Assembly: GCF_003234855.1 (NCBI RefSeq)
Contig: NZ_QKTO01000002.1
Coordinates: 372,001 to 436,000 of the forward strand
DNA length: 64,000 nt
Reading direction: 5' to 3'
Origin: Curtobacterium sp. MCBD17_032
GTDB lineage: Bacteria > Actinomycetota > Actinomycetes > Actinomycetales > Microbacteriaceae
Below the pieces are notes generated by a model, which saw only the letters and a list, made by a program, of their open reading frames with translations, was not told where the DNA came from and ran no database searches. Of this stretch, positions 9,201-16,510 are shown piece by piece. Position numbers and translations under genes: made by a program. Numbering within the stretch: position 1 is the stretch's first letter; each line of letters begins with the position of its first letter.

Positions 9201-11746
9201 CCGCCGGCCGTCTCGTCGGCTCGCAGGACGTCCGGTCCGGGCAGCGACGCTTCCGCTACGACCCCGCCGGGCAGCTCGTCGAGGCCGTCGACGGACTCGG
9301 CGGGGTGACCCGGTTCGCACACGACCTCCGCGGACGGGTGACGAGCGTCACCGACCCGCTCGGCGGCGTCACCCGGTACGAGTACGACGAGGCCGACCGC
9401 GTGGTGGCCGTGACCGACCCGCTCGGCCGCAGGACGACGGCGTCCTACGACGCAGCCGGTCGACAGACCGCGCAGACCGACCCCGACGGGCGCTCCACCA
9501 CGTGGACGTTCGAGGACGGCGGCCGACGGACCACCGTGGCGGTGGACGGGCACACGGTGTCCGAGATCCGCGTCGACCGGGCGGCCCGGAGCGTCGTCGT
9601 CACCGACCACAGCGGCGGGGCCGGCCGCGCGTTCGACCACGAACTCCGGTACGACCGACGGGGGCTGCTCGTCGCACGGAGCCGGGGTGACCGCGCCGTG
9701 CGCTGGGAGTACGACGCCGACGGCCGCCGGACCGCCCGGACCGACCCCGACGGCACCCGCACGGTGTACCGGCGTGACGGAGCCGGTCGGGTCGTCGGCG
9801 TCCAGCGGGCCGGCCTGCCCGACGTCTCGTTCGTCCTCGACCCGGTCGGCCGGCCGGTTCAGGCGGCGGCGGGCGACGTCGTGCACGCCTGGAGCTGGGA
9901 GCACGGGCGACTCGTCGCGCACACGACCACGACGACCGACGGCGTCGAGGCCACCCGCATCGAGCACGACGCCGAGGACCGGATCCGCGCGGTCGTGCAC
10001 GGGGACGGCACGACCTCGTTCACGCACGACGCCGCCGGACAGCTCGTCCGCGCCGGACGCCCGGACGGCACCGTCTCCACCTGGGAGTACGACGCCGCCG
10101 GACGACTCGTCGCGGAGCGTTCCGGCGGCACGTCCCTGCGGCACGAGCACGACGCCGCCGGCCAGCTCCTCGCGAGCACCGACGGCGCGACCGGCGCACG
10201 GGTCGAGTACGTCTCCGACGGGCTCGGGCGACGGGTCCGACGGACGTCGTCGGACGGCTCGACGACCGAGTACGCGTGGGACGACCTCGGGTACCTCGCC
10301 GGCGTCGTCGAACGTGACGCGTCCTACACGGAGACGGGCGGGCACCGGATCCGGGTGGACGTCCTCGGCGAACCGATCGAGGTCGACGGCGTCGAGACCT
10401 GGTGGGACAGCGCCGCACCGCTCCCGTCGCTGCTGTCCATCGGGGGTACCGCGGTCCTCGGCCTGGCCGGCGGCATCACCGCGATCGGGGACGCATGGGC
10501 AGCGCCGACCTGGCGCCCGGCCCGCGCGAGCGACCTCGCCGACCCCTGGCGCGTGAGCGGACCGACGGGCGCGCTCGGCGCGACCGGTCCGTCCGCCGCG
10601 ACCGGCCCGTCCGCCGCGACCGATCTGTCCGACGCGGCCCCGGGCCTCCCGGCCGGCATCGGTCTGAGCGCCACCGGCGGTCTCGCCGTCGCCGGACTCG
10701 AGTGGCTCGGCGCCCGGGTGTACGACCCGGCGGCACGCGGCTTCCTGTCCGTCGACCCGCTGCCCGCCGTGACCGGTACCGCCTGGGCCGGGAACCCCTA
10801 CGCGTACGCGGGCAACGACCCGCTGCACGCGGTCGACCCGCTCGGCCTCCGGCCGGCGACGGACGCGGACCTGCAGGCGTACCAGGACGAGCACGGGAGC
10901 CACTGGGAGTACGTGGCCGCCGGGGTCGTCGGTGCGGTCGGCGTCGGCATCGGTGTGGCGCTGCTGTTCACCGGCGTCGGCGGACCCGCGGGCATCGCGC
11001 TCATGGCCGCGTCGGGAGCGATGGTGAGCGGGGCGATCTCGACCGCCTCGCAGAAGGCGACCAAGGGCACCGTCGACTGGGGGCAGGTCGGGGTGGACAC
11101 GGCGGTCGGTGGGATCACCGGTGCGCTCGGCGGCGGCGGGATGATGGTGGCGGGCCGCGCTGCAGCGAGGGCTGCGACCGCCGCGTCGGCGTCGCGTACG
11201 GCCGGCGCAGCAGCGGTGAATGCCTCGGTGAACGGTGTCGCCGGTGCCGCCAGCAGCGGCGTCTCCTACGCGATGAACCACGACGGCGAGTGGGACAACC
11301 GCGAGTTCGTCGGACAGATGGTCGGTGGTGGTGCCAGTTCTGCGCTCGGCAGTCTGGCTGGTCCGGCCGGTGGGACGTTCGCGCAGCGGTTCGGGCAGAC
11401 CACCCAATCGGTGACGGCTCGCGTCGCGACGCTCGGGTTCGGGGCTTCCAGCAGCGTCGCGGGTGGTGCTGCCGGTGACCTCGTCGGCGGCAAGGGGCTG
11501 TCCGGATGGGACGCGACGTGGAACGCGGCCACGGGAGCGGGCGGTACGCTCATCCCCGGCGGCCAGTCGTCGAGCAGCTCGTTGAACCACCTGGCCGTCA
11601 ACAACGTCCGGACCTTCGACGGCATCTTCAGTGGTACGGCGAACGCTGTCCGGCTCCGCACTTCGGCGGCCGTCGGTGGCGCCACCAGCATCGCGACCGA
11701 CACGTTGCACGGAGCACTCGAGGACAGGGGACTGTGGCCGGGATGA
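6254..11746 (+). CDS. RHS/YD-repeat polymorphic toxin, probably ESX-secreted
   Basis: Very large protein, 1830 residues, of the kind that delivers a C-terminal toxin to neighbouring cells. Order seen: a helical N-terminal domain (about 1-120), a Gly/Pro-rich linker, a second helical segment with a WG near 200, a DUF6531-like segment (MDPVNTATGNF, about 285), then dozens of YD repeats (YDDAGRL, YDELDRV and the like) to about 1390. The conserved RHS end follows: YDPAARGFLSVDPL ... NPYAYAGNDPL ... DPLGL at 1528-1532. The last 298 residues are the variable toxin part: Gly/Ala/Ser-rich with several hydrophobic stretches, no nuclease motif, so membrane damage is the best guess. GGGGGA precedes the ATG. 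The stop overlaps the next gene by ATGA. Confidence 0.92.
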   Translation: MADLHGAEPLEFDNGTADALIAELTSSADAIDGQAGSRSSYVSTAAQEFRGHFADLFGQNATTASGDATRLTAALRDVAGWVRILKTAAEQENARRKRARDWQEEQDNRNWFEQGHDWLFGEEKPPTEAPEPVPVFPTSNPAVTARQTPAPGSGGGGGGGTSSARPDDLRSFATGSASLNGQLSGRGGALRGKLDDFAARCKWGTISAHGLATAIDRWLEANETDVAWANTVAAAFEAAGGSGSVSTVSDVALAAALQGAGVSAERSGLTIEPPQAFGAPPTTGYSMDPVNTATGNFLESELDLGFTGASEQLRLTRMYNSLDDRTGVFGPGWASVLGTRLDVDDDGAALTQADGRVLRFPRDGDGWAMAVDEYVRLGREGDRLVVRDSDGGWWAFSPSGVWLASGTGPGTTIRVERAADGSVARIANERGRWIDLDTLDGRVVVARGSDGRRVEYAYDDAGRLVAVSGPTGTRTYEWDEDGLVVAVVSEDGVVEARNTYDDRRRVVEQVSPHGRTVRFAYLPGRVTVVSDPDGGRSNTWVSDAKGRLVGVVDTDDVRQSMHYDARGRLVSVTARDGSVTVHAVDARGRRTRTVTPSGADVTYGYDELDRVTTVVTETGSVVTYEYVGEDRDPSVVVDPEGGRTELTWERGLLRRAVDPTGVVVELEHDEHGELVATRNARGDVLRVERDAAGRPTAVVMPSGARTEYRYDQAGRVTSRRDADGAVWSFEHEGTRLVAVTDPTGARTTHGYGTNGELERTTDPLGRTTSRTFDDLGNLAALDLPDGGRWTFVHDPLSRLRETVDPAGQVWRRDHDRNGDVTGVTDPTGVRVEGSTDVATGVATLRDVFGTTTVRSDQYGRPVEVASADGAAELVTYDRCGRPVELVDGEGGLTRLERDLAGRVTAVVEPSGARTTYEYDVCGRPVASTDPLGARTELGYDADGRVVTRTQPTGDVERTAYDAMGRPVSRTIPGSGTSRWRWDAAGRLVGSQDVRSGQRRFRYDPAGQLVEAVDGLGGVTRFAHDLRGRVTSVTDPLGGVTRYEYDEADRVVAVTDPLGRRTTASYDAAGRQTAQTDPDGRSTTWTFEDGGRRTTVAVDGHTVSEIRVDRAARSVVVTDHSGGAGRAFDHELRYDRRGLLVARSRGDRAVRWEYDADGRRTARTDPDGTRTVYRRDGAGRVVGVQRAGLPDVSFVLDPVGRPVQAAAGDVVHAWSWEHGRLVAHTTTTTDGVEATRIEHDAEDRIRAVVHGDGTTSFTHDAAGQLVRAGRPDGTVSTWEYDAAGRLVAERSGGTSLRHEHDAAGQLLASTDGATGARVEYVSDGLGRRVRRTSSDGSTTEYAWDDLGYLAGVVERDASYTETGGHRIRVDVLGEPIEVDGVETWWDSAAPLPSLLSIGGTAVLGLAGGITAIGDAWAAPTWRPARASDLADPWRVSGPTGALGATGPSAATGPSAATDLSDAAPGLPAGIGLSATGGLAVAGLEWLGARVYDPAARGFLSVDPLPAVTGTAWAGNPYAYAGNDPLHAVDPLGLRPATDADLQAYQDEHGSHWEYVAAGVVGAVGVGIGVALLFTGVGGPAGIALMAASGAMVSGAISTASQKATKGTVDWGQVGVDTAVGGITGALGGGGMMVAGRAAARAATAASASRTAGAAAVNASVNGVAGAASSGVSYAMNHDGEWDNREFVGQMVGGGASSALGSLAGPAGGTFAQRFGQTTQSVTARVATLGFGASSSVAGGAAGDLVGGKGLSGWDATWNAATGAGGTLIPGGQSSSSSLNHLAVNNVRTFDGIFSGTANAVRLRTSAAVGGATSIATDTLHGALEDRGLWPG
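10578..10631 (+). repeat. 18-bp in-frame repeat inside the RHS gene
   Basis: Three near-identical 18-bp units encode ATGPSA, ATGPSA and ATDLSD. They lie in the flexible stretch between the last YD repeats and the conserved RHS closing motif, so repeat-number changes would only lengthen or shorten a linker. Confidence 0.8.
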
Positions 11747-12111
11747 CGAAGACGAGACCCTGGCGAGGACAGCGACAGCATCCGGTCAACCTGGTGGCTG
11801 CCGTCTGCCTCCTGGTCGTGGGGATCGCGGTCCCGGTGGGGATCGCGGGCCCGCACGCCGGTGTGCTCGTGCCGTCCCTGGTGGTGGGCTTCATCGCGGG
11901 TCTCGTGTGGGCGGCGTCCGCATTCGCCTTGTTCCGCCCGGGAACGGCGTCGCTGCTCCTCGTTGTGGGGATCTTCGGCGCGATGTTCCTGTTCACCCGC
12001 GTCCTCGATGGGTGGGATGCCGCCCTGCTGCCGTGGATCATGTGCAGCTTCGCGGGCTCCGTGTTCGGGGCGCACGTGCGCTGGCTCGTCGCCGATCGCG
12101 CACACCGGTGA
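11743..12111 (+). CDS. Small four-helix membrane protein, likely immunity to the RHS toxin
   Basis: 122 residues with about four hydrophobic helices (roughly 15-35, 42-62, 68-84, 91-108). Its ATG overlaps the toxin stop (ATGA), the translational coupling typical of toxin-immunity pairs. A clear paralogue lies at 12668-13099 and a decayed third copy at 13141-13312, sharing RGQRQHPV near the N-terminus and FTRVLDGWDA with SFAGSVFG near the end. A membrane immunity protein fits a membrane-acting toxin. Family unknown to me; the immunity role is inference from position, coupling and duplication. Confidence 0.75.
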   Translation: MTKTRPWRGQRQHPVNLVAAVCLLVVGIAVPVGIAGPHAGVLVPSLVVGFIAGLVWAASAFALFRPGTASLLLVVGIFGAMFLFTRVLDGWDAALLPWIMCSFAGSVFGAHVRWLVADRAHR

Positions 12112-12282
12112 CCGACACCGAACGGTCCTCGGACATGGTCAGGTCTGGGGGGAACGAACCCGTCGAGGCGCGCTGAGGTCCGGGACCTAACCGGTCCACC
12201 AGCGGCGTACTGGACGCAGCGAACCACGCCGTGACCGACGGAGTCCGAGATGCTTGCTGGGCAGCGAGATGAGAGGAGACAG

Positions 12283-12636
12283 GTGACAGGACGTGCGGTG
12301 TCGTGGAGGATCGCGGTCCTGGTCTTCGTCATCGCTGTCGCTTGCTGGGTGACGATCTGGCTCGCGCATGTCCCGGTGGCAGTCGCGGCTGCGACCGGCG
12401 CGATCGGTTTCGTCTTCGGATTCCTGTTGGGCTTGCTCGAACCTCGGCAGGTCCTTCTCCGAGCGCTGATCCCGTTCACCATCCCTGCCGTCTTCATCCT
12501 GTTGATCGGAGTCGGAGGGCTCATCCGGGGATCCGCGATCATGTGGCTCCTCCTCGCAGCGGTTGCTGTCGAGTTCGGCAGGGCGGCACGGCGACGACTC
12601 CGCAGGGCACGGAGCGGCGCGGACGACGAACGGTGA
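12283..12636 (+). CDS. Small hydrophobic membrane protein in the immunity array
   Basis: 117 residues, four predicted membrane helices and a basic tail (AARRRLRRARSG). The GTG at 12283 is preferred over the in-frame ATG at 12250 because GAGAGGAGA lies just before it. It sits between two immunity paralogues. By eye it keeps a similar plan (IGF..G...LL.PR, then two more helices), so it may be a distant paralogue, but similarity is too weak to be sure. It could also be a second immunity protein for another toxin tip. Confidence 0.6.
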   Translation: MTGRAVSWRIAVLVFVIAVACWVTIWLAHVPVAVAAATGAIGFVFGFLLGLLEPRQVLLRALIPFTIPAVFILLIGVGGLIRGSAIMWLLLAAVAVEFGRAARRRLRRARSGADDER

Positions 12637-12667
12637 ACGGTCGGCCTCAGTGAGGCCTGGGAGGGAC

Positions 12668-13099
12668 ATGGTCCAGCGGGTGAAGCGGAACGGCTCGTCG
12701 TCGCTCAGGGCGAGCGACGGCGCGCCCTCGTCCACCATGGTGAAGAAGTGGCGAGGCCAGCGACAGCACCCGGTCACGCTGGTCGCCGCAGCGGTCGGAG
12801 CGGGCATCGGACTGCTCGTCCCGATCATGGTCGTCGGGGACCAGGCGGGCAGGGCGGTACCGTACCTCGCGGTCGGCTTCGTCGGGGGGCTCCTGCTCGG
12901 GGTCGTGGCGTTCTCCCTGCTCCGACCCGGGTGGTCGGGACTCGTGCTCGTCGCGGCGATGTTCGCAGCCATGTTCCTGTTCAACCGGGTGCTCGACGGG
13001 TGGAGCGTGGCGCTGCCACCGTGGATCCTCGCGAGCTTCGCGGGGTCGGTCTTCGGCACACACCTCCGCTGGGTCACCGAGCGGGGGCGTCGGACCTGA
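12668..13099 (+). CDS. Second immunity-like membrane protein, paralogue of 11743-12111
   Basis: 143 residues from the ATG at 12668 (GGGAGGG close upstream); an inner ATG at 12737 would give 120 residues and match the paralogue's length better. Shared blocks with the first copy: WRGQRQHPV, then four helices, FNRVLDGW, then SFAGSVFGTHLRW. The two proteins diverge in the second helix. Orphan immunity genes behind a polymorphic toxin are common and protect against related toxin variants; that role is inferred. Confidence 0.72.
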   Translation: MVQRVKRNGSSSLRASDGAPSSTMVKKWRGQRQHPVTLVAAAVGAGIGLLVPIMVVGDQAGRAVPYLAVGFVGGLLLGVVAFSLLRPGWSGLVLVAAMFAAMFLFNRVLDGWSVALPPWILASFAGSVFGTHLRWVTERGRRT

Positions 13100-13140
13100 T
13101 CGCAGGGGCGGGGTCGGGGTCATGACACGGAGCACACCGT

Positions 13141-13312
13141 GCCCGCGAACGGCGTCGCTGCTCCTCGTCGTGGGGATCTTCGGCGCGATGTCCCTGTTCA
13201 CCCGCGTCCTCGACGGGTGGGACGCCGCTGCTGCCGTGGATCATGTGCAGCTTCGCCGGCTCGGTGTGCGGGGCGCACGTGCGTTGGCTCGTCTCCGGTC
13301 GCACATCGCGGT
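13141..13312 (+). pseudogene. Decayed third copy of the immunity gene
   Basis: This stretch aligns closely with the 3' half of the first immunity gene (about 11938-12110): it still reads ASLLLVVGIFGAM and LFTRVLDGWDA. The first half is missing. Near 13228 two bases are lost compared with copy 1 (GCCGCCCTG against GCCGCTG), which shifts the frame and destroys the last helix. It is closer to copy 1 than to copy 2. Confidence 0.85.
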
Positions 13313-13378
13313 GACCGACCACGGGGTCGGCACACGTCGCCCGAGCGAGACGGACCGCGCCCCGTGGCCGCTGCGCGG

Positions 13379-13798
13379 TCAGCGGGGCAGGGTGTGCACC
13401 CAGTCGCGGAACGACGCCAGCGCGTCGCCCTGCAACTGGACGGTCGGTGGTGTCTCCAGCGGGTCGACGAGCAGCGTGAGGCTCTCGGCGGGAGCGTCCC
13501 GGAGCCAGCGCCCGGCGGGGGAGTCGTCGGCAGCGTCGTCCGGCCACATGAGGAAGGCGATCGGCGGCTGGTTGACGTTCTCGGCGGTGTTCAGGTCGTG
13601 GTCGACGAGCTGCTGCACCTCGCGCACCGCGAACACCGGGGAGACCGACCCGTCGAAGAGCATGACGCCGGGGATGGTCTTGCCCTTGCGGCCGATCGGC
13701 AGCGGCACGCACGTGGCGGTGACGGCGTCGGACCGCCAGGGGTCGAGCGACCCGAGGTCGACCGGTTCCGCGCTCCGCCGTGCTCGCCCGAACATCAT
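13379..13798 (-). CDS. Hypothetical protein, 139 residues
   Basis: Not recognised. A soluble, mixed-composition protein opening MMFGRARRSAEPVDLG and ending ASFRDWVHTLPR, with no membrane segment or signal. Expression looks real: TAGACT (rev. comp. of 13805-13810) ends 6 bases before the first ATG, the leaderless pattern of this genome. It is divergent from the glycosyltransferase operon and its 3' end faces the decayed immunity copy. Confidence 0.6.
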   Translation of the reverse strand: MMFGRARRSAEPVDLGSLDPWRSDAVTATCVPLPIGRKGKTIPGVMLFDGSVSPVFAVREVQQLVDHDLNTAENVNQPPIAFLMWPDDAADDSPAGRWLRDAPAESLTLLVDPLETPPTVQLQGDALASFRDWVHTLPR

Positions 13799-14078
13799 GA
13801 CGCGAGTCTAGGACGGGTGGTCGGTCCACACCGGGGAGCGGGGACGCGGGCGTCCCCAGATCGGGGCGTGGTGCTGACAGTGGTCGCTCGCCTGCGGTAG
13901 ACAGGACAGCACGTCGACGTCGCCAGGGGGCGACGTCGAGCGCAGGGGAGCGACCGACGGGACCCGGACCCGCCGTCGACCCCGCTGCCACTCCCGTGCC
14001 CGGCAACCGCGCGCACGGGTCGCCGGGATCAGGAGGGGACGCCGTGCACAGCACTCACGGTTCACCGGAGGCACGTCG
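13799..14078 (+). other. Divergent intergenic region with structured leader
   Basis: 280 bases between the hypothetical gene and the glycosyltransferase operon. It contains a perfect 10-bp dyad at 13915-13938 (CGACGTCGCC and its complement, 4-base loop) and several GC-rich partial inverted repeats before GGAGG at about 14066. No coding sequence was seen. A regulatory leader is possible, but I recognise no known riboswitch class. Confidence 0.4.
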
Positions 14079-16103
14079 ATGACGGCGGTCGAGGTCGGGC
14101 GGCAGGACCGCCGGCGACTCGAGGTCGGCACCCGCCGCCGCCGCCTCGTCGCCGTCCGCACCGTCGCCGTGCTCGCGGCCGTCTCCGGCCTGAACTACAT
14201 CGCGTGGCGGTGGGTGGCGTCCGTGAACTGGCACTCGTGGTGGATCGCCGTGCCGCTCATCCTCGCCGAGACGTACAGCGTCATCGACTCGGTGCTCTTC
14301 GCGTTCGGGGCGTGGAAGCTCCGGGAGCGCGGGGAGCCGCCGACCCCGCCGCGCGACCCAGTGACCGTCGACGTCTTCATCACGACGTACAACGAGCCGA
14401 TCGACCTCGTGATGCGCACCGCCCGCGCCGCGAAGGCGATCCGGCACCCGCACGAGACGTGGATCCTCGACGACGGCAACCGCCCGGAGATGCGTGCCGC
14501 CGCCGAGGCCGAGGGCCTCGGGGTCATCACGCGCGGCAAGGACTGGGTGGACCGACCGCGCCACGCGAAGGCCGGCAACCTGAACAACGCGCTGCTCGCC
14601 ACGCAGGGCGAGTTCCTGCTCATCCTCGACGCCGACCAGGTGCCTGACCCCGCCATCCTCGACCGGACGCTCGGGTACTTCAAGGACGAGCGGATGGCAC
14701 TCGTGCAGACGCCCCAGTGGTTCGAGAACGTCCCGGACTCCGACCCGCTCGGCAGTCAGGCACCCCTGTTCTACGGCCCGATCCAGCAGTCGAAGGACGG
14801 CTGGAACGCCGCGTTCTTCTGCGGGTCGAACGCGATCCTCCGGCGTGAGGCCCTCATGCAGCTCGGCATCACCCGGTACGTGCGGGAGGTCGAGACGAGC
14901 GTCCAGCGCACGGTCAAGACGGCGAAGAAGCTCCTCGGCCGCGCGCGCGAGACCGAGACCGACCCGCGCGTGCTCGTCGCCCTCGACGACGCCGAGGTCG
15001 TCGTGGACCAGGCCCGTGCCGACATCGCCGCCGGTGAGCCGCTCGGCGACGTCACGTACCGGTTCCAGCGTGGCATCGACGCGATTGCCCGGCGCTTCGC
15101 GGCGTCCGACCTCGACTCGGTCCGCGCCGACCTCCAGGAACTCGCCGCGATGTCCACCGACGCCAACACCTTCGCGGGCCTCGACGACGCCGCACTCGAC
15201 GTCCTCGGGCAGCGGGACGCGTCGCCGGTGGCCGCGATCGAGGCGATCGCGGTGCTGACGCGTGCGCTCGACGTCAACCGCGACGACGAGGCGCAGCCGA
15301 TCATGCCGCTGGCGACGATCTCGGTGACCGAGGACATGGCGACCGCCATGCGCCTGCACGGTCTCGGGTGGAAGTCGGCGTACCACGACGAGATCCTCGC
15401 GAAGGGCCTGGCGCCCGAGGACCTGCAGACGATGCTCGTGCAGCGGCTCCGCTGGGCGCAGGGCACCATGCAGGTGTTCTTCCGCGAGAACCCGCTCGTG
15501 CAGAAGGGCCTGTCGTTCGGCCAGCGCCTCATGTACTTCTCGACGATGTGGAGCTACCTGTCGGGCTTCGCCGCGGTCGTCTACATCGCCGCACCGGTGC
15601 TCTGCCTGTCCTTCGGCGTGGTGCCCGTCCAGGCGTACAGCGTCGACTTCTTCGCACGGCTCATCCCGTTCCTGGTGCTCAACCAGCTGCTGTTCTGGGT
15701 GGTGGCCGCGGGCCGACCGACGTGGCGGGGGCAGCAGTACTCGCTCGCGCTCTTCCCGGTCTGGATCGAGTCGGTGACGAGCGCGTTCGAGAACGTCTTC
15801 CGGGGCAAGCCGCTCGGGTTCCGCGTGACGCCGAAGGTGCGCGACGAGTCCGAGGCGCGCCCCCGGTGGGACCTGGTCCGGCCGCAGCTCATCGCGATGG
15901 GGGCACTCGTCGCCGCGCTCGTGATGATCGTCATCCGGTACCTGGCGGGGCAGGCCGAGGGCATCGCGCCGCTCGTCAACACCGCCTGGGTCGTCTTCGA
16001 CCTGTTCATCTTCAGCATCGTCATCCGGGCCGTGCGCTACCGCGGGCCCGAGGCCGAGATGCCCCTGGCCCATGAGTCGACCACGGTCGGAGGACCCCTG
16101 TGA
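14079..16103 (+). CDS. Family 2 glycosyltransferase, cellulose-synthase-like
   Basis: Membrane processive glycosyltransferase making an extracellular polysaccharide, BcsA-like. 674 residues. Two N-terminal helices, then the catalytic domain: DDG at 131-133, DAD at 184-186, TED near 419, and QRLRW at about 453-457 (the QxxRW signature of processive enzymes). At least four more helices follow. An acidic insert of about 120 residues (roughly 275-400) splits the domain between FFCGSNA and TED. No PilZ domain is seen. GGAGG lies 7 bases before the ATG. The stop overlaps the next gene (GTGA), so the three-gene set is coupled. Sugar product unknown. Confidence 0.88.
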   Translation: MTAVEVGRQDRRRLEVGTRRRRLVAVRTVAVLAAVSGLNYIAWRWVASVNWHSWWIAVPLILAETYSVIDSVLFAFGAWKLRERGEPPTPPRDPVTVDVFITTYNEPIDLVMRTARAAKAIRHPHETWILDDGNRPEMRAAAEAEGLGVITRGKDWVDRPRHAKAGNLNNALLATQGEFLLILDADQVPDPAILDRTLGYFKDERMALVQTPQWFENVPDSDPLGSQAPLFYGPIQQSKDGWNAAFFCGSNAILRREALMQLGITRYVREVETSVQRTVKTAKKLLGRARETETDPRVLVALDDAEVVVDQARADIAAGEPLGDVTYRFQRGIDAIARRFAASDLDSVRADLQELAAMSTDANTFAGLDDAALDVLGQRDASPVAAIEAIAVLTRALDVNRDDEAQPIMPLATISVTEDMATAMRLHGLGWKSAYHDEILAKGLAPEDLQTMLVQRLRWAQGTMQVFFRENPLVQKGLSFGQRLMYFSTMWSYLSGFAAVVYIAAPVLCLSFGVVPVQAYSVDFFARLIPFLVLNQLLFWVVAAGRPTWRGQQYSLALFPVWIESVTSAFENVFRGKPLGFRVTPKVRDESEARPRWDLVRPQLIAMGALVAALVMIVIRYLAGQAEGIAPLVNTAWVVFDLFIFSIVIRAVRYRGPEAEMPLAHESTTVGGPL

Positions 16104-16510
16104 ACGCGCACGCCAGCATCGACGTCCCGGCGGTGCCGGCGTCCCTCGACACGGTGCAGGACACGTTCGGGTCGTGGTGGGACGGTCTCGGGATCGACGA
16201 CGCCTCGTTGCGCTTCCGGTTCGAGACCGCGCTCGTCGAGATCGCGGCGAACGTGATCGAGCACACCCGTCGGTCGGACGTCGACCAGGGACGACGGTTC
16301 CTGCTCGACCTCGGCACCGACGGTGACGACCTCGTCGCGGTCCTGTCCGACAACGGGATGCCGGTCGACATCGACCTGGGCGAGGTCACCATGGCGGACC
16401 CGGAGGACGAGGGCGGCCGGGGGCTGGCCCTGGCGATCGCCGCACTCGACCGCCTCGAGCACACCCACCAGGGTGGCCGCAACGTCTGGACACTGGTGTG
16501 CGCTCGGTGA
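16100..16510 (+). CDS. RsbW/SpoIIAB-like HATPase (anti-sigma-type) protein
   Basis: Stand-alone GHKL ATPase of 136 residues. N-box ETALVEIAANVIEH (about 42-55), G1 box LSDNGMP (about 82-88), G2 box GGRGLALAI (about 104-112). Family members are anti-sigma kinases that phosphorylate a STAS antagonist, but no sigma factor or STAS gene lies nearby. It is wedged between a polysaccharide synthase and a polysaccharide-modifying enzyme with 4-base overlaps on both sides. A regulatory role on that machinery is therefore the simplest inference. Confidence 0.82.
   Translation: MNAHASIDVPAVPASLDTVQDTFGSWWDGLGIDDASLRFRFETALVEIAANVIEHTRRSDVDQGRRFLLDLGTDGDDLVAVLSDNGMPVDIDLGEVTMADPEDEGGRGLALAIAALDRLEHTHQGGRNVWTLVCAR

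Noticed and set aside
13122..13811. 229-residue plus-strand reading frame
   Set aside because: It starts in the decayed immunity copy, passes through its frameshift and then runs antisense to the 139-residue gene, so it is a composite of a pseudogene and a shadow.
13799..14078. Cyclic-dinucleotide riboswitch before the glycosyltransferase
   Set aside because: The leader is structured, but I could not match the conserved cores of known c-di-GMP or c-di-AMP riboswitches.
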